64,000 nt of DNA from Aquatica leii. Lineage: Eukaryota > Arthropoda > Insecta > Coleoptera > Lampyridae. Below the pieces are notes generated by a model. That model did no database searches. It saw only the letters and a list, made by a program, of their open reading frames with translations, and was not told the origin of the DNA. Positions within the stretch are counted from its first letter, which is position 1; the number at the start of each line of letters is the position of its first letter. This document shows, in pieces, positions 23,101-33,186 of this stretch. The stretch lies in NCBI GenBank assembly GCA_035610365.1, contig CM069435.1, positions 86,523,389 to 86,587,388 of the forward strand, written 5' to 3'. The position numbers and the translations under genes were made by a program.

Positions 23101-26100
23101 CGTGTGCTGTGTCGTAATGATTAGCGAAATCCGAAGAAAATATAAATTTTTTATTACAACCTAAAAGAAAAAAGTTTAATAAGTTCTAAAATTTCATCAA
23201 GAACGTACCTAATTGTCCACACACATATAAAGGTAGAATCGATTTCATTGGTTGTAAAGCAGCCTGGACTTGAGTACTTAAAGCATCTTGAGTTAAAGGC
23301 GCCACTAACACTTTACGTGGATTCTTCGGATGCTCCCGTTCTTGATGCATTTCCACGTAGCTTTGATTTATAGCGCGATAAAAACAGTACACGCAGCAGT
23401 ATTGGCAGCGCCCGTGCCGCACGTCGTAATGCACGGTGAATACAGAAACGTCACTTTTAAAGTTACAATAAAGACACGGTATTTGAACGCCAGGCTTAAG
23501 ATCAGTATGCTGACGAAGGTGAATTTCGAATAACCTTTTAATGTTCGAAGAAAAAGTACAAACTTTTTTCGGGCATTTATAAAGGTGCATTAATTTTTGT
23601 TCAGTTAGAAGATATTTCATTGCGTTTGTAGTTTTTCTTGGTATTATTATCTCGTGTGCTTGTAAGGGCACGTCCGTAAGAACCACAGTTTTCCAATTAC
23701 TTTGTTGTTTCGCGGCGGTAGAATACTGCTTTACACTGTTAGCTGATGGACTTGGAGTTGTGCGTTTTGGAGAAGAGATAAGTATTTTAGTTGGAGAAGC
23801 TGCAACAAGATTTTGTTTTCAAACTATTAGGAATTAAAATTTTACGTACATTTCGGAGAAGTCGTACTAATCGGAGATAGCACTGGCAACACCAAACTAT
23901 AAGTCGAATTCTGTAAAGGAATTGTAGGTGGTTTTGTAGTGCCTGCGGTATTAATAACGGTGAGCGTAGGATGTGGTGTGTTTAACGCTTGGTCTTCTTC
24001 TGGCGTTAGTGTCGTAACACTAGAAATCTGAAAAGGAAAAAAGTTTTCTTCTTCAACCTCTTCGGCTTGTGCTTGTACGTTGACGATCTTAAACGGAGAT
24101 TCCTCAGACATCGATATAACTGGATTATCCGGTTCTGTACTTTTAACTTTTAACTCCGATAATTTATCCCCGCTTAAACGACGCATGCGCAAATAAGACT
24201 TAATTTCAGCCTCGTTTTTCTCATCTCCGAGCTCATTCTTATGCGCCAAAAGTAGATGGTGAAACGCTTCTTGTACTTCGCTGAGACCAGTATTAACTGA
24301 ACAAATCCCGCAAAAACCATCCCATTGTTTATTTCCGTGCATGTTGACGCAGTGTGCGTCAAATTCGTCAGTAGTAGTCGATGAATACATGCAAGATAGC
24401 ATGTAGCACATATATAAAGTATAATCGCTTTTTTTCTTAGCAGCTATTGGTCCAACTTGTATTTGAACTTCCTCAACTTTAGGTTCTATGTTTGCAGCAA
24501 AAGCATTGATTGGTATAAGCGGTGGAGGTTGAGACTCACTATTCAATTTCCCCTGTAACCTTTCAATGATAGTCGTAATCGGAACTGAGTTTTTATTTAA
24601 GAAAGCTTTTTCAACAACCGCTTTGGTTTCGATTTTCGCCAATGGTTTCTTAACTTCAACCAACGGTTTGACATCATCGACACTTTTCGTCGACGTAACG
24701 GCAACAGAAACCGGAACAGAAACTTCGGTTTCCATCTTCTCTTCGACCTTGTCGTCGAGTCTACTTTTAATTTTGTCTAATAAATCAAACGATAATTTCT
24801 TTTTTGGAATTATATTTTGATTAATTTCCTTCATTTTTTCATGCTTTTGTTCGTCCATTATAATACTTTCTTTCACAAGTTCTGGATTGTATTTAAACAC
24901 AGTAGGATCTTCTTTTGACTTTGCTACTTCTGCTGGAACAGTTTCTTCTATTTTGTTTTCTTCGGTTAATTTTTGAGCATCATCTGTTTTGGTTTCATCG
25001 ATTTTTTCGATCTCTTTCTCAGCAAGCCCTTTGTGGACAACCGTCGACATATTTATTTTGTAAAATTTCACATCTGTGTGAAAATTTTTGACGTGGTTTT
25101 CCAGAAACGTTTTGTTTAATTGAACATAATGACAGTCTTGACAGATGTAACCAAAAACCATAGAAAAATTTGGTGGTGTTTGATAAACGGGTGTAATCGT
25201 GCCGATTTGTTCGTGAGTGTTCGAGTGTGACGAATGAAAATGTGCACGCAATGACTTGTTATTCGCTGTTTTGAAAGTACAATGGCGACAGTGAAATCTG
25301 TATTCGCCAGTGTGACTAGTCACATGATCAAAAAAAGTATCAGTTGACTCGTTTTTAAAAAATACTTGGCAAAACCTAAAAAATTCCAGTAAAGTAAAAA
25401 AAATATATGTTTTGATACGTACCGGCACCTATAATTAAAACGCTTTTTTCGCGTTTCAGTTTCCCACATGTCGGTTGGTTCTATATCGTCGTAATTGTCT
25501 TCGAGACACTCTTCGATAGCTTTTTGCGCATTTTCAGGAGATATCCTGGAAATTAATACTTCGTGCGTTGGATGCGTGGTTTTATAGTGTTGTACTATGA
25601 ATTTGCCTTTAAAACTGCATATTTTACAATCTGACTTTTCGTGTGGATCATAGAAATAATTCTTGTCGTGTTGAACTGGTTCAGTTTTCTTTTCGGGTTC
25701 GGGTACCGGCACTGATACCGGATCTGGTACCGCCACCGGTATCGGATCTGGGCTTGGTACGTTTAATTGTGGTTCGGGTTCTGGTTCCGTTGGCGTAGGT
25801 GTCGGAATCGGACTAGCAACTTTTTTCTTACTAGATTTTTTAGTTATAATACCAATAGCCCAATTATGGCCTCTCCTTTTCTTTTTGCCTTTTTTCTCAG
25901 CACTTTCAATTGGAATATCAATATCGTCTTTATCATCAACAGATGACGTCACTGAAGAAGCATCTTCTTCAGGTTCGGCATAATTCGGTTTAGTCTTAGC
26001 TCGCGGAGTCAAAGAACGTTTAGCGGGAGATTTACTTGTAGTAGACTCGGTGTTCTCCACATCTAAAGTTTTTCGTCGAGAACCTTGACTCCTAGTCTTA

Positions 26101-29005
26101 ACTGTTGTTTCAGTGTCAGACTCGGATTCGCATTTCGATGTAACAAGTTTAGACAAGTCAGTTTTTTCAATTAAAACTTTAGGATTAGACACTCGAGCGC
26201 GACGTTTAGGCGAATCCAAGATACTCTCATCGTTGTCTTTGTGTTTCGAATCTTTTAAAGTACCAACATCTTCGTTAACGCCATCAGACTTTAATATACG
26301 ACACATGCGCTTACCTGTGGCGGTAAGAACCCCATCGCATATAAACATCTCTTTAATGTCTTTGTGAAGCTTATCTAGCTCAGTAGACTTTCGCGCTTTC
26401 GGAGTATTCACAGTACGCCTTCTATTCTTAATGCGTTCACCGACAGTCTCCACAACCGATTGTAAACTTTCTTCTTCTAGTTTCTGTTGTAATTGCGCTT
26501 TTTGTCTTTGCGACTTCCGTTGTAGAACTTTTTTGGGTTTTACCAAACGCTTTGCTTTTTTTCGCACTACTACTTTTTTAGCATCGTCTTTTTTCTCATC
26601 GACTTCTTCCTCATTTTCTTCTTTTTTTGGTTCAGGTTGTAGATCTAACTTAACTTCCACCTGTTCTTCCGGTTCACTATCCGAATCCATAATCTTTTGT
26701 ATCCTTTTAAACTTTTTCTTTTGTTGATCACTTACACCTCCAGCCAACGAACTAACTAAAGCAGTTAAAATATCTTTCTTATCAGAACCTTGAATCAAGT
26801 TGGTAATAAAATCGGCAATAATCGATTGATCGGTCGGTGAAGCTTTTATCGGTTCTTTGTCTTCAACTTTTTTGTCTTCAACCTTCGTTTCTTCCTCAAC
26901 TTTTTCTTCGATCGTTTCCGTTTTTGAAGTTTCGACCACAATAATATTTTCTTCTTCATTTTTCACGATTTCTTCACATTTATCAATGTTCTTCTCTTCA
27001 TCCAATTCTTGTTTCTTCTTTGGTATTCTAAACTTTTGCACGCCATAACCTTTTCCGGTTTTTTGACTACTTTCACCACTTACGCTATACAAACTATCTA
27101 AAGGTGAAACGAACGTTTCTTCTTTTGTTTTAGGTCTATCCGCATACAACGAGTCAAATTTCGAATGCGTGAAATCATCGATAGATTTTCTTTTTGCTTG
27201 AATTGCGAGAGGACCGGGTACATGATTTTTTTCCTTTTGTTCTCTAGAACGTATGCGAGGATCTCTATTAGCTAATCGTGGATCTTCTCTACGAGTCGCA
27301 TTCCTAGGATCTTGGGGCCAGTGTTCTGGAAATTGTGATCGGTCTCTCGATCCGTAGTTGGTTGAGTAAGTTCTATTTGGTCCAGGTCTTTGATTTTGAT
27401 AATTATGAGGATAATACTCAACAGGCGGTATTTTATTTAACTCATACTCGTTACTTTGGATTGGTTCGTAAGGATGAAAAATTTTAGGAACTGGTGGCAT
27501 TGCACTGTGAAAAGTGTTTGAACTAGGAATTGGATATTGATGAGGAATATTATTTTGTACTATAAACGTGTTCATATAAGTGTTACCACCAGCACGAGGG
27601 GTTGGAAAATCCCTTTGTTGAGGTAGAAAATTCGAAGTCCAGGTATCTTTTACTGGATTTTGAAAATGGTCCCTGTCCCTGATGTTGTTTCCACCTTGAT
27701 ACACGTCTATTTCTTTAGTAGGCGTATGTATTTCTTTAGAAAAGTTCTCAAATTGTGATGGTGATTCTGAAGGCAAACGTTCTGTAATATCGATACTGTT
27801 TTTTCTGGGTTTCGGATTGTATTTATCAGCAAGTCTTTTAAAAACTGGTTTTAGATCTTGTTGTTTTTCTTTTTTTTCTTCATCTCTATAATCTTTTTTC
27901 TTGTCTTTGGAATGTTTTTTATCTTTTTTTTGAGAATCTGATTTAAATCGTCTATCTTCTTTTTTCTCTAGTATTTGTACGTCGATGCTAGATAGTAAAT
28001 TGCCAAATTGAGTATCGGGATCTTTGTAGATTTTTTCAACGCGTGGTTTACTATGTAATTTTTCGCTTTCTTTAGATTTGAAGTGATGTTTTGTTTTGCT
28101 CACAGACACTTTCATCTCTTCTTTGACAATTTTTTTTTGAATAACGTCACGTAAATTTTCTAACTCGCCAACTGTTAAATTGTCAGGTTCTGTCAATTCT
28201 TGTAAATCTTCAGCCGATAAAGGCGGTACAGACATATCTACTTTAGCTAGCACCGGATCTTTATTGCTTTTCGTAGAAAGGCTTTCGGCCGCTCTACGAT
28301 AAATATCGGGTTTTTCCGTTCGGTAAATTTCCGTACGATTACTGTTTCTCAGTCTATCTTCTCTACGCTCCCAAGGACAATTGTCTATTTTACTGTTAAG
28401 AAAATTAGTGCGTTCCGACGAGGTTTTAGGTACACTTACCGATTTATTTTTTCTGTCGGAATGACAATAGGAGGTGGTATTATCGTAATGTCTCTAGGTG
28501 GGCTAGGACTCGCGGGAGTAGATATTTCACTTAAACGCGCCCTAGCTGCTTGTAACCGCGTAGAATTTAAAAGATCATCGTCACTTAAAAAACTTTTCTC
28601 ACTCGGAGGATCTTTACATAAAAACTTTGTATAACGTGGTTCGGACTGTTCAAATTGTTTGTATACCGTCGGGTGCTATGTATTGTAAAGTAAGAAACAG
28701 ACAGTTCTTTTTTTTGAATTAAACTTACCACTTTTTGTAGAATTTTTAGAATAACGTCCTCGCATTTTTTTAACGTGTCTAATTTTAATCTAAAGATAGA
28801 TATTAGTAGTGAGGAAATTAGACTTCAATCAGAAGACTTACTTTTTTTTTCGATCAGTGATCATGGAATGTAAACCTTCTAATTTACTAAGCTGCAACTC
28901 TCTGTTTTTCTTTTTTGGGTCTTTTAGTTGCACGATTAATTTTTCTAGATGAGGCACGTACTGTTGTAAATGATTAAGCATTTTCGCACACTCTTCTTCT
29001 TCCAT
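10902..29005 (-). CDS. Giant multi-C2H2 zinc-finger protein, 13 coding exons, 3372 residues
   Basis: The exons are 28842-29005, 28729-28789, 28440-28675, 25423-28392, 23850-25375, 23209-23799, 22877-23160, 22430-22828, 21549-22307, 21199-21500, 13110-14135, 12655-13061 and 10902-12295. Every junction has GT..AG and keeps frame; the total is 10,119 nt. Several fingers are completed only across junctions (exons 4/5, 6/7, 9/10, 10/11, 12/13), which proves the parts belong together. The protein has an N-terminal Leu-rich helical region, a long charged low-complexity region, then about 31 scattered C2H2 fingers. It is probably a nuclear nucleic-acid-binding or chromatin protein; no close family is recognised. 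A possible 5'-UTR intron (29076-29330) uses donor CAG/GTAAGA. The first ATG begins MEEEECAKML. Intron 10 is 7.06 kb; most others are about 50 bp. Confidence 0.85.
15886..16340. repeat. Inverted repeat, arms about 140-150 bp
   Basis: The left arm, 15886-16038, contains CATCGACCTGGCAACATCGG, AAAGCTACGCTTCC, TGGACGAGTAATC and GGTACGCACTGCTTGTC. The right arm, 16205-16340, carries the same words on the other strand (GGTACGCACTACTTGTC ... TGGACGAGTAATC ... AAAGCTATGCTTTCC ... CATCGACCTGACAACAACGG). The spacer is about 165 bp. Confidence 0.6.
16418..16582 (+). promoter_or_regulatory. Heat-shock-type promoter, copy 1 (clustered HSEs, TATA, initiator)
   Basis: Inverted GAA/TTC units with 2-nt spacing occur as TTCgaGAAatGAA (16418-16430), TTCgaGAA (16446-16453), TTCtaGAA (16476-16483), TTCtaGAA (16497-16504) and GAAcgCTCgaGAA (16523-16535). 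TATATATA follows at 16551-16558, and an arthropod-type initiator TCAGTT lies at 16577-16582, placing the start A (16579) 28 nt from the TATA box. This is the textbook binding array for heat-shock factor. No heat-shock coding sequence follows. It lies antisense inside intron 10 of the zinc-finger gene. Confidence 0.7.
16579..16891 (+). ncRNA. Predicted leader exon and intron of heat-shock-type module, copy 1
   Basis: The leader is homologous to 54384-54556 (shared GAAGATTATTCAAGT, AATAAGTGA, GGAC.TTATCTT). It ends at a strong donor, CGT/GTAAGTG (exon end 16773). A TTTTTCAACAG acceptor lies at 16881-16891, defining a 118-bp intron. No open frame follows downstream, so any transcript would be non-coding. 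Transcription is predicted from sequence only. Confidence 0.4.
17100..17405 (+). mobile_element. Penelope-like repeat with hammerhead-like core, copy 1
   Basis: The same sequence occurs inverted at 37606-37797. Within it a unit of about 100 bp is imperfectly duplicated in tandem (17128-17215 and 17228-17315; GGCTTG..ACAAG.GGATAACCTAAC, TTAGATTT.CG.TTGCTT). Tandem terminal units of this sort are typical of Penelope-like retroelements. No reverse transcriptase is present here. Confidence 0.45.
17318..17348 (+). ncRNA. Hammerhead-ribozyme-like core
   Basis: The core has CTGATGA (17318-17324), a stem of GCCC/GGGC plus CTT/AAG around an ACGG loop with one bulged T (17326-17344), then GAAA (17345-17348). 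This fits the hammerhead consensus CUGANGA - stem II - GAAA, which is known from Penelope-like elements. Stems I and III are not clear to me, so activity is unproven. Confidence 0.4.
19262..19530 (+). pseudogene. Non-LTR retrotransposon (LINE) RNase H/C-terminal fragment
   Basis: The frame reads IELFWIPNHREIED, the RNase H motif usually written W-I-P-x-H-x-x-I-x-x-N. After one frameshift it continues SKQLRREHKEHWTD, VFVIKGCTKRIDEYLLLSKT and QPLTEYTT, as in the C-terminal region of Jockey/I-like LINEs. It is truncated on both sides. Confidence 0.5.
19813..20405. mobile_element. pogo/Tigger-like MITE, 593 bp
   Basis: The left end is CAGTCGAACTCCTATATAGT; the right end, on the other strand, is CAGTCGGACCTCCATTCAAT. 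Both are flanked by TA (19811-19812 and 20406-20407). CAGTCGRACCTC-type ends with TA duplication are typical of pogo/Tigger elements. Inside, ATCAYTATATAG-like words repeat near both ends. No coding capacity. Confidence 0.65.
21199..25375 (-). CDS. Exons 5-10 of the giant zinc-finger gene (fingers 2-17)
   Basis: Exon 5 holds fingers of the type CRHCTFKTANNKSLRAHFHSSH and CQDCHYVQLNKTFLENH, plus a long acidic/Val-rich spacer and two more fingers. Exons 6-7 add YKCPKKVCTFSS..., IPCLYCNFKSD..., a Cys-rich finger (CQYCCVYC), CGQLGCNKKFIFSSDF across the junction, and two more. Exons 9-10 add a cluster of five, ending in CGANNCDYLCLEESMLR, whose His pair is in exon 11. Introns 22829-22876 and 21501-21548 are each 48 bp, in phase 0 and without a stop, so the genomic frame reads straight through them. 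They are called introns because removal restores a canonical finger (CSECGYATK/VRANLIRHFQFH) and because both have GTA...TTACAG ends. Confidence 0.85.
25423..29005 (-). CDS. Exons 1-4 of the giant zinc-finger gene (N-terminal 1144 residues)
   Basis: Exons 1-2 encode a likely coiled coil of about 75 residues (MLNHLQQYVPHLEKLIVQL and KLKLDTLKKCEDVILKILQ). Exon 3 is Ser/Pro-rich (ISTPASPSPPRD). Exon 4 (2970 bp) is highly charged, with Lys/Glu runs, an RRTVNTPKARKS-type basic patch, SPKRRARVSNPK, acidic stretches, and a proline-alternating stretch (PIPTPTPTEPEPEP, about 25700-25810). Its first finger, CKICSFKGKF...H.KTTH, lies near 25560-25630. The second finger begins at the 3' end of exon 4 (YRC) and is completed in exon 5. 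Introns 1, 2 and 3 are 52, 53 and 47 bp. Confidence 0.85.
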
Positions 29006-29075
29006 TTTGTCGATTTTAACAGAGAGTAATTACGTCTCAAGTCAGTTTCTCTGTTGATGAGTCACGCCTTTGACC

Positions 29076-29330
29076 CTTAAAAATAAATTTGTAAATGGCG
29101 ACGCAATAAGCCATCGCGCGGAATTCTATTTAACTAAAAAAGGCTCTTAACGATTTATATTGTCTTGTGTATTTGTATTAATTTTTAATGTTCGAAGATG
29201 CGGCAACAACGCATCGAACATATAATCCATATTTTAATGAAATTTGTTTTCTAATAAACATCCGTAGCCGTAGCACGAATCGCCATATTTTCGACACTAC
29301 ACGTTTGCTTCGATAATATTTTTATCTTAC
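29076..29330 (-). promoter_or_regulatory. Possible 5'-UTR intron and promoter region of the zinc-finger gene
   Basis: On the minus strand, GAGCAG/GTAAGATA (29331/29330) is a strong donor. TTTATTTTTAAG (ending at 29076) is an acceptor 70 nt before the start ATG at 29005. Transcription would then begin above 29331. No TATA box was evident. Confidence 0.35.
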
Positions 29331-29339
29331 CTGCTCTAC

Positions 29340-30660
29340 CAAAACGTCCTGGAGAAAGTATTACACCAGCACTGTTATTTACACATGTCGTACGTCAATT
29401 TCACACACGTTTGCACGCAAAATTGTTAATTAAAACTTTAATATTACACTTATCAAGCTTTTACACTTATTACGTTAGACTGGCTCGGGCATATTATGTT
29501 CTGGCGGGCAAAAAGTCCTACAAGCTGAGCAGAGGATCACTGCGCCACAGGTTCGTTATGTCGGAGGGGGACTCGCGTAAAGTAATCGGTTAAAACTGTG
29601 TACTAGTTTACAATACGCCGTTAACTGTGAATAATATAAATTCGAGTGTCTATTACGTAATTTAATGTGTATTATTTAATGTAATTGTCAAAAAAAGACA
29701 ATAAAAACGTGACATACCTGCACAAAAGCCCTTTTTATTGATAAATAAATATGGCGTACGTTACACATTCTTTTGTTAAATAAAAATAAAATGGCGTAAT
29801 TTTACACGTACTCGATTTTTTGTGCGGATTATTTTCCTGGAATCTACGTAAATACTAAATTTTTTATTTAACGGATTTGGATTATAAGGAAAATGTAAAA
29901 ATAACACAAAACGTAATAATGTAATTGAGATTTTATTTTGTTCTTTAATAATGCAACACCAAAGTTAGTGTGCTCCAAAACGAAGAGAAATCCTTCACAA
30001 TAGTTACAATAAATATCCTATTATAAGTATATGCAGCAATTTATATACAAAATCAAATACCTTCTCGAAATCGTTCCGTATGGTTAATACAGTTTTCGTT
30101 ACTTAAAAGACATTTAGAGTTTTTTGTTTTTTAATAATAAATTTGCTCAATCTCAATTGACAATTACAACTATAAAAATCGTTGATATAGAGTTGTCCCC
30201 CAAACAAATCAATTTGGAATGTCTTATATCGTTACTGCAACAACAATTATTACATCAAAAATGTCCTAAAAAATAAACTTTTTTTTTAAATATATTTATG
30301 AAACAAAGCTACATGACGGTAGTTACATAAACGAAACGGATACGGTGTCCATTTCTCAATTCAAGCGATCATGCATTAAATTTTACCATCGATTGTTAAG
30401 TTACGAGTGATTCTAAAAATCGAAAAAAAAAAAACTTCTAAAACAACCAAATTTCGTATAACACCCGTAACGTTAAAAAATCAAAATAAGATGCCGAAGA
30501 ATTAATCCAAAAGAATTTCAACTCTATCCTTAACACACAAACAGTTGCAAATTATAAAATAAAAAATAAACTTAAATAGTCAATTTCACACGGAGAACTT
30601 TCGTTGAGTTGAAAACCCTAAGTTTTTTTCAGGTTTATCGAAAGGTACTGCTGGAACAGG
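29340..30660. other. Spacer between zinc-finger gene and 4E-T
   Basis: No gene is seen. Part of it must be the 4E-T 3' UTR and the zinc-finger promoter, since both genes are transcribed leftward. The sequence is AT-rich without repeats that I could match elsewhere in the window. Confidence 0.5.
29932..29937 (-). terminator. Candidate poly(A) signal of 4E-T
   Basis: AATAAA on the minus strand, about 740 nt after the 4E-T stop. It is the first such hexamer downstream that I found. Weak evidence. Confidence 0.3.
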
Positions 30661-30674
30661 TACTGGTTATGGCG

Positions 30675-33186
30675 CTAATTATGTACAGGTGGTGCAGTCT
30701 GACGTTCAAGTTCTTCTAAACTAATGGCGTGTTGAGCAGTTGCTGTGCTAGGTAAATTAGGAACTTTACCGGCACGTGCTCGCTCTAACAACTCCGGCGA
30801 AAACCAACGTGCTAATTGATTGCTCGTTGGTGATAAATCGCCACCGTTATTACTGGCTCCGCGTTCTCCTATGTGTGAAATTCTTCCATCTATTTATAAA
30901 AAAAACAAAAACGTAGGGAATACTAAGTTATGTAAAGCGTTACCATAATTAGACCCGGTTAGAAGTGTGTGATGTTGGGACCATAACTGGGAATTCGTTC
31001 GATTGTTGTACTGACTCGGTTGTTGTGGAGGTTGGTGTTGTTGATGTTGTGCTCTCAACTGGTGTTGGGTTAACTGTTGCTGGAATTGTTGCGGATTTGA
31101 TGAATATGAGGAAAAATGAAGAGGTTGTTGGTGTGAGGATGCACCTGTTTGAGAGTGGTTAACCGAAGGAAATTGCGGCCCTAATTTTCTTTGTTGTTGA
31201 TTAAACATACGCTGTTGTTGTTGTTGATAGAATTGGTCTTGCGGAGTTTGCAAATTCGTGTTAGCCTTAACAATCGGACGCCCAACTAAAACACGTTTGT
31301 AAATATGGCTTAATTCAAGTAGGAGCAATTAGCACCTGGTTGTTTTAATTGCATGTTCCAAGTTTGTTGTGGAGGTTGTTGCAAGGATTTCATGCCGGTT
31401 ACCGCTCGACCCGCCGGCATTTTACAAAACATATCTGATTTGTTACTATCTTTGGAGGCGTCGTCTTTTTCTGCCGTCATTTTACGTAACACCGACGTTG
31501 GGGTAAACGCTAATGGAGTTGGAGATGAAATGTGCTTTGCGGGAGATAGGCCTCGACCTGGACTTTGTCCCCTTTGCATTTCCTGTCGTTTCTTGTAATT
31601 TTCAGTCTGTTCCTCTAATTTCTTTTTTATTAGTGCCTGCTGCATGATGTTTTGAGTATGCACTTGGAGTTCGCGTGGTGACGGTATGCGTTGGTGTATA
31701 GCTAAAGATTAAATTATTTAATAAGTGGTTAATACAAGGTTAAAACTACTACTGGTGCCAAGCGGGTGGAAAAAACTTACCTGGAACAGTGAGAGTGTTT
31801 GGGCTAGTTGCGAGTATTGGAGACACGCAATACGCTGCATGTAATATAAAAATTGTAAAGCATCAAGCAAAAACAAAGCAACGCCAAAAGCTCTACTAAG
31901 ACTCACCAGTTGGCAAAGGTGATACGCGTAATTGCTGCTGTTGTTGCTGGAAAATCGGGTGTGGCGGTACAGGACTAAGTACACGAGGACTCGGACCTAC
32001 GCCAGTACCTCCACCCCCGTGTAGTTTTAAGATTGTTAGTAATAGCTCACGATGACGCGGCTGCATTGCAGGATTCGCAGCTAACTGCTGATAAAGATGC
32101 TGCGACGTGATATCGCCACGTTTTAAACCTTAAAGTTGGGATTAGTACATAAACAACGATCACACACGCGCACATTTAAATCGACAAACCTTGCAAGATC
32201 GCCTGTGCCTCCGGCCTATTTAATAACTCCCTGCTTTGATTCAAACCCATTTCGTGAAGTGGCGACGCCAGCTGCTGACGATGCATACCGGCGTTGATTA
32301 ATTTATTCAACATATCCATCTGTGCTTGTTGTCGTTGCTAGAAAATAATATGGAAAATATTTTTAAGGCTTAGTCATCATTGGTAATATACATTTTATAA
32401 TAATAACCGTATGTGTTTACTTTGACAGTTATCAATTCGATTTCCTAAAATACTTAATTACCTGAGCTTGGACCTGATTTTGTACTTGTTGTATTTTGAA
32501 CGCGAAATCGTTATTAAGTGCCGAAGACATGGGATTAGGACTAGTGGGACCCATCATCTGCGAAGCAGATGCCAGACGTGCTGCTTCATCTTGCTGTTGC
32601 GAATGAGACAACATTTCTAAAATGCTCATCGATTGTCCCTTTGTGGGTAGAGGTCCGTTACTAGCTGTCACCGATTGTCCACCAGAAGCTTGAGCCAACT
32701 AAAATTTGTTTTAACTTAACAATAAACAAATCAAAGTAAAATACATACAAGTTGTTTGAATGCCATCATATCTTCATGTGATTTTGTTGCCTGCTTAGAC
32801 TGTTGTCTGATATTGGAATCCCCGGCACCTTGATGAATCATTCTAGCTTCTAATTCGGCTAGGCTCATAACTTTTCCTCCAACGTCCATATTCTTCGCAT
32901 CAGATTTCCCCTTTTGTAGCATCTCCATTAGATTCAACGGCTTCTGCGAATGTAAGTTTCCATTTCCGGTGCTGGCTGCTGGCGAGATCGGAGCAAAGTA
33001 CAAATCCGATTCAGGTATTGACACATTAGGCTCTGTAATATCATTAAGTAAATTCCTAATTAAATGCTCATCTTGTAAGGACGAACGACGGCTATCCCCG
33101 TGTGTTTGCTTAACAGGACTTTCTCGCTTAAACCACCTACTAAAACGAGAACCCGAAGTTTCGCCTTCGTCGCCGCTGACTCCGTT
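30675..33186 (-). CDS. 4E-T: 4E-T exons 5-12: mid and C-terminal conserved blocks
   Basis: The order is GSRFSRWFKRESP, then HLIRNLLNDITEP, MEMLQKGKSD, SILEMLSHSQQQD and RPEAQAILQ. Next come LYQQLANPAMQPRHRELL and IPSPRELQVHTQNIMQQAL, a Gln-rich region (runs of 5, 4 and 3 Gln) in exon 11, and finally LARWFSPELLERARAGK and ISLEELERQ. These are the blocks known from animal 4E-T proteins, including the region used for P-body targeting. Exon 9 is only 54 bp. Intron 10 is 50 bp. The stop is TAG at 30675-30677. Confidence 0.93.

Noticed and set aside
26113..27048. Plus-strand Ser/Phe-rich frames opposite the zinc-finger gene
   Set aside because: Antisense readings of Lys/Glu-rich codons in exon 4.
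28842..29005. Treating 10.9-14.1 kb and 21.2-29.0 kb as two separate zinc-finger genes
   Set aside because: The exon 10 donor and exon 11 acceptor complete both a codon (AG/A) and the Cys and His halves of a single C2H2 finger across the 7-kb gap.
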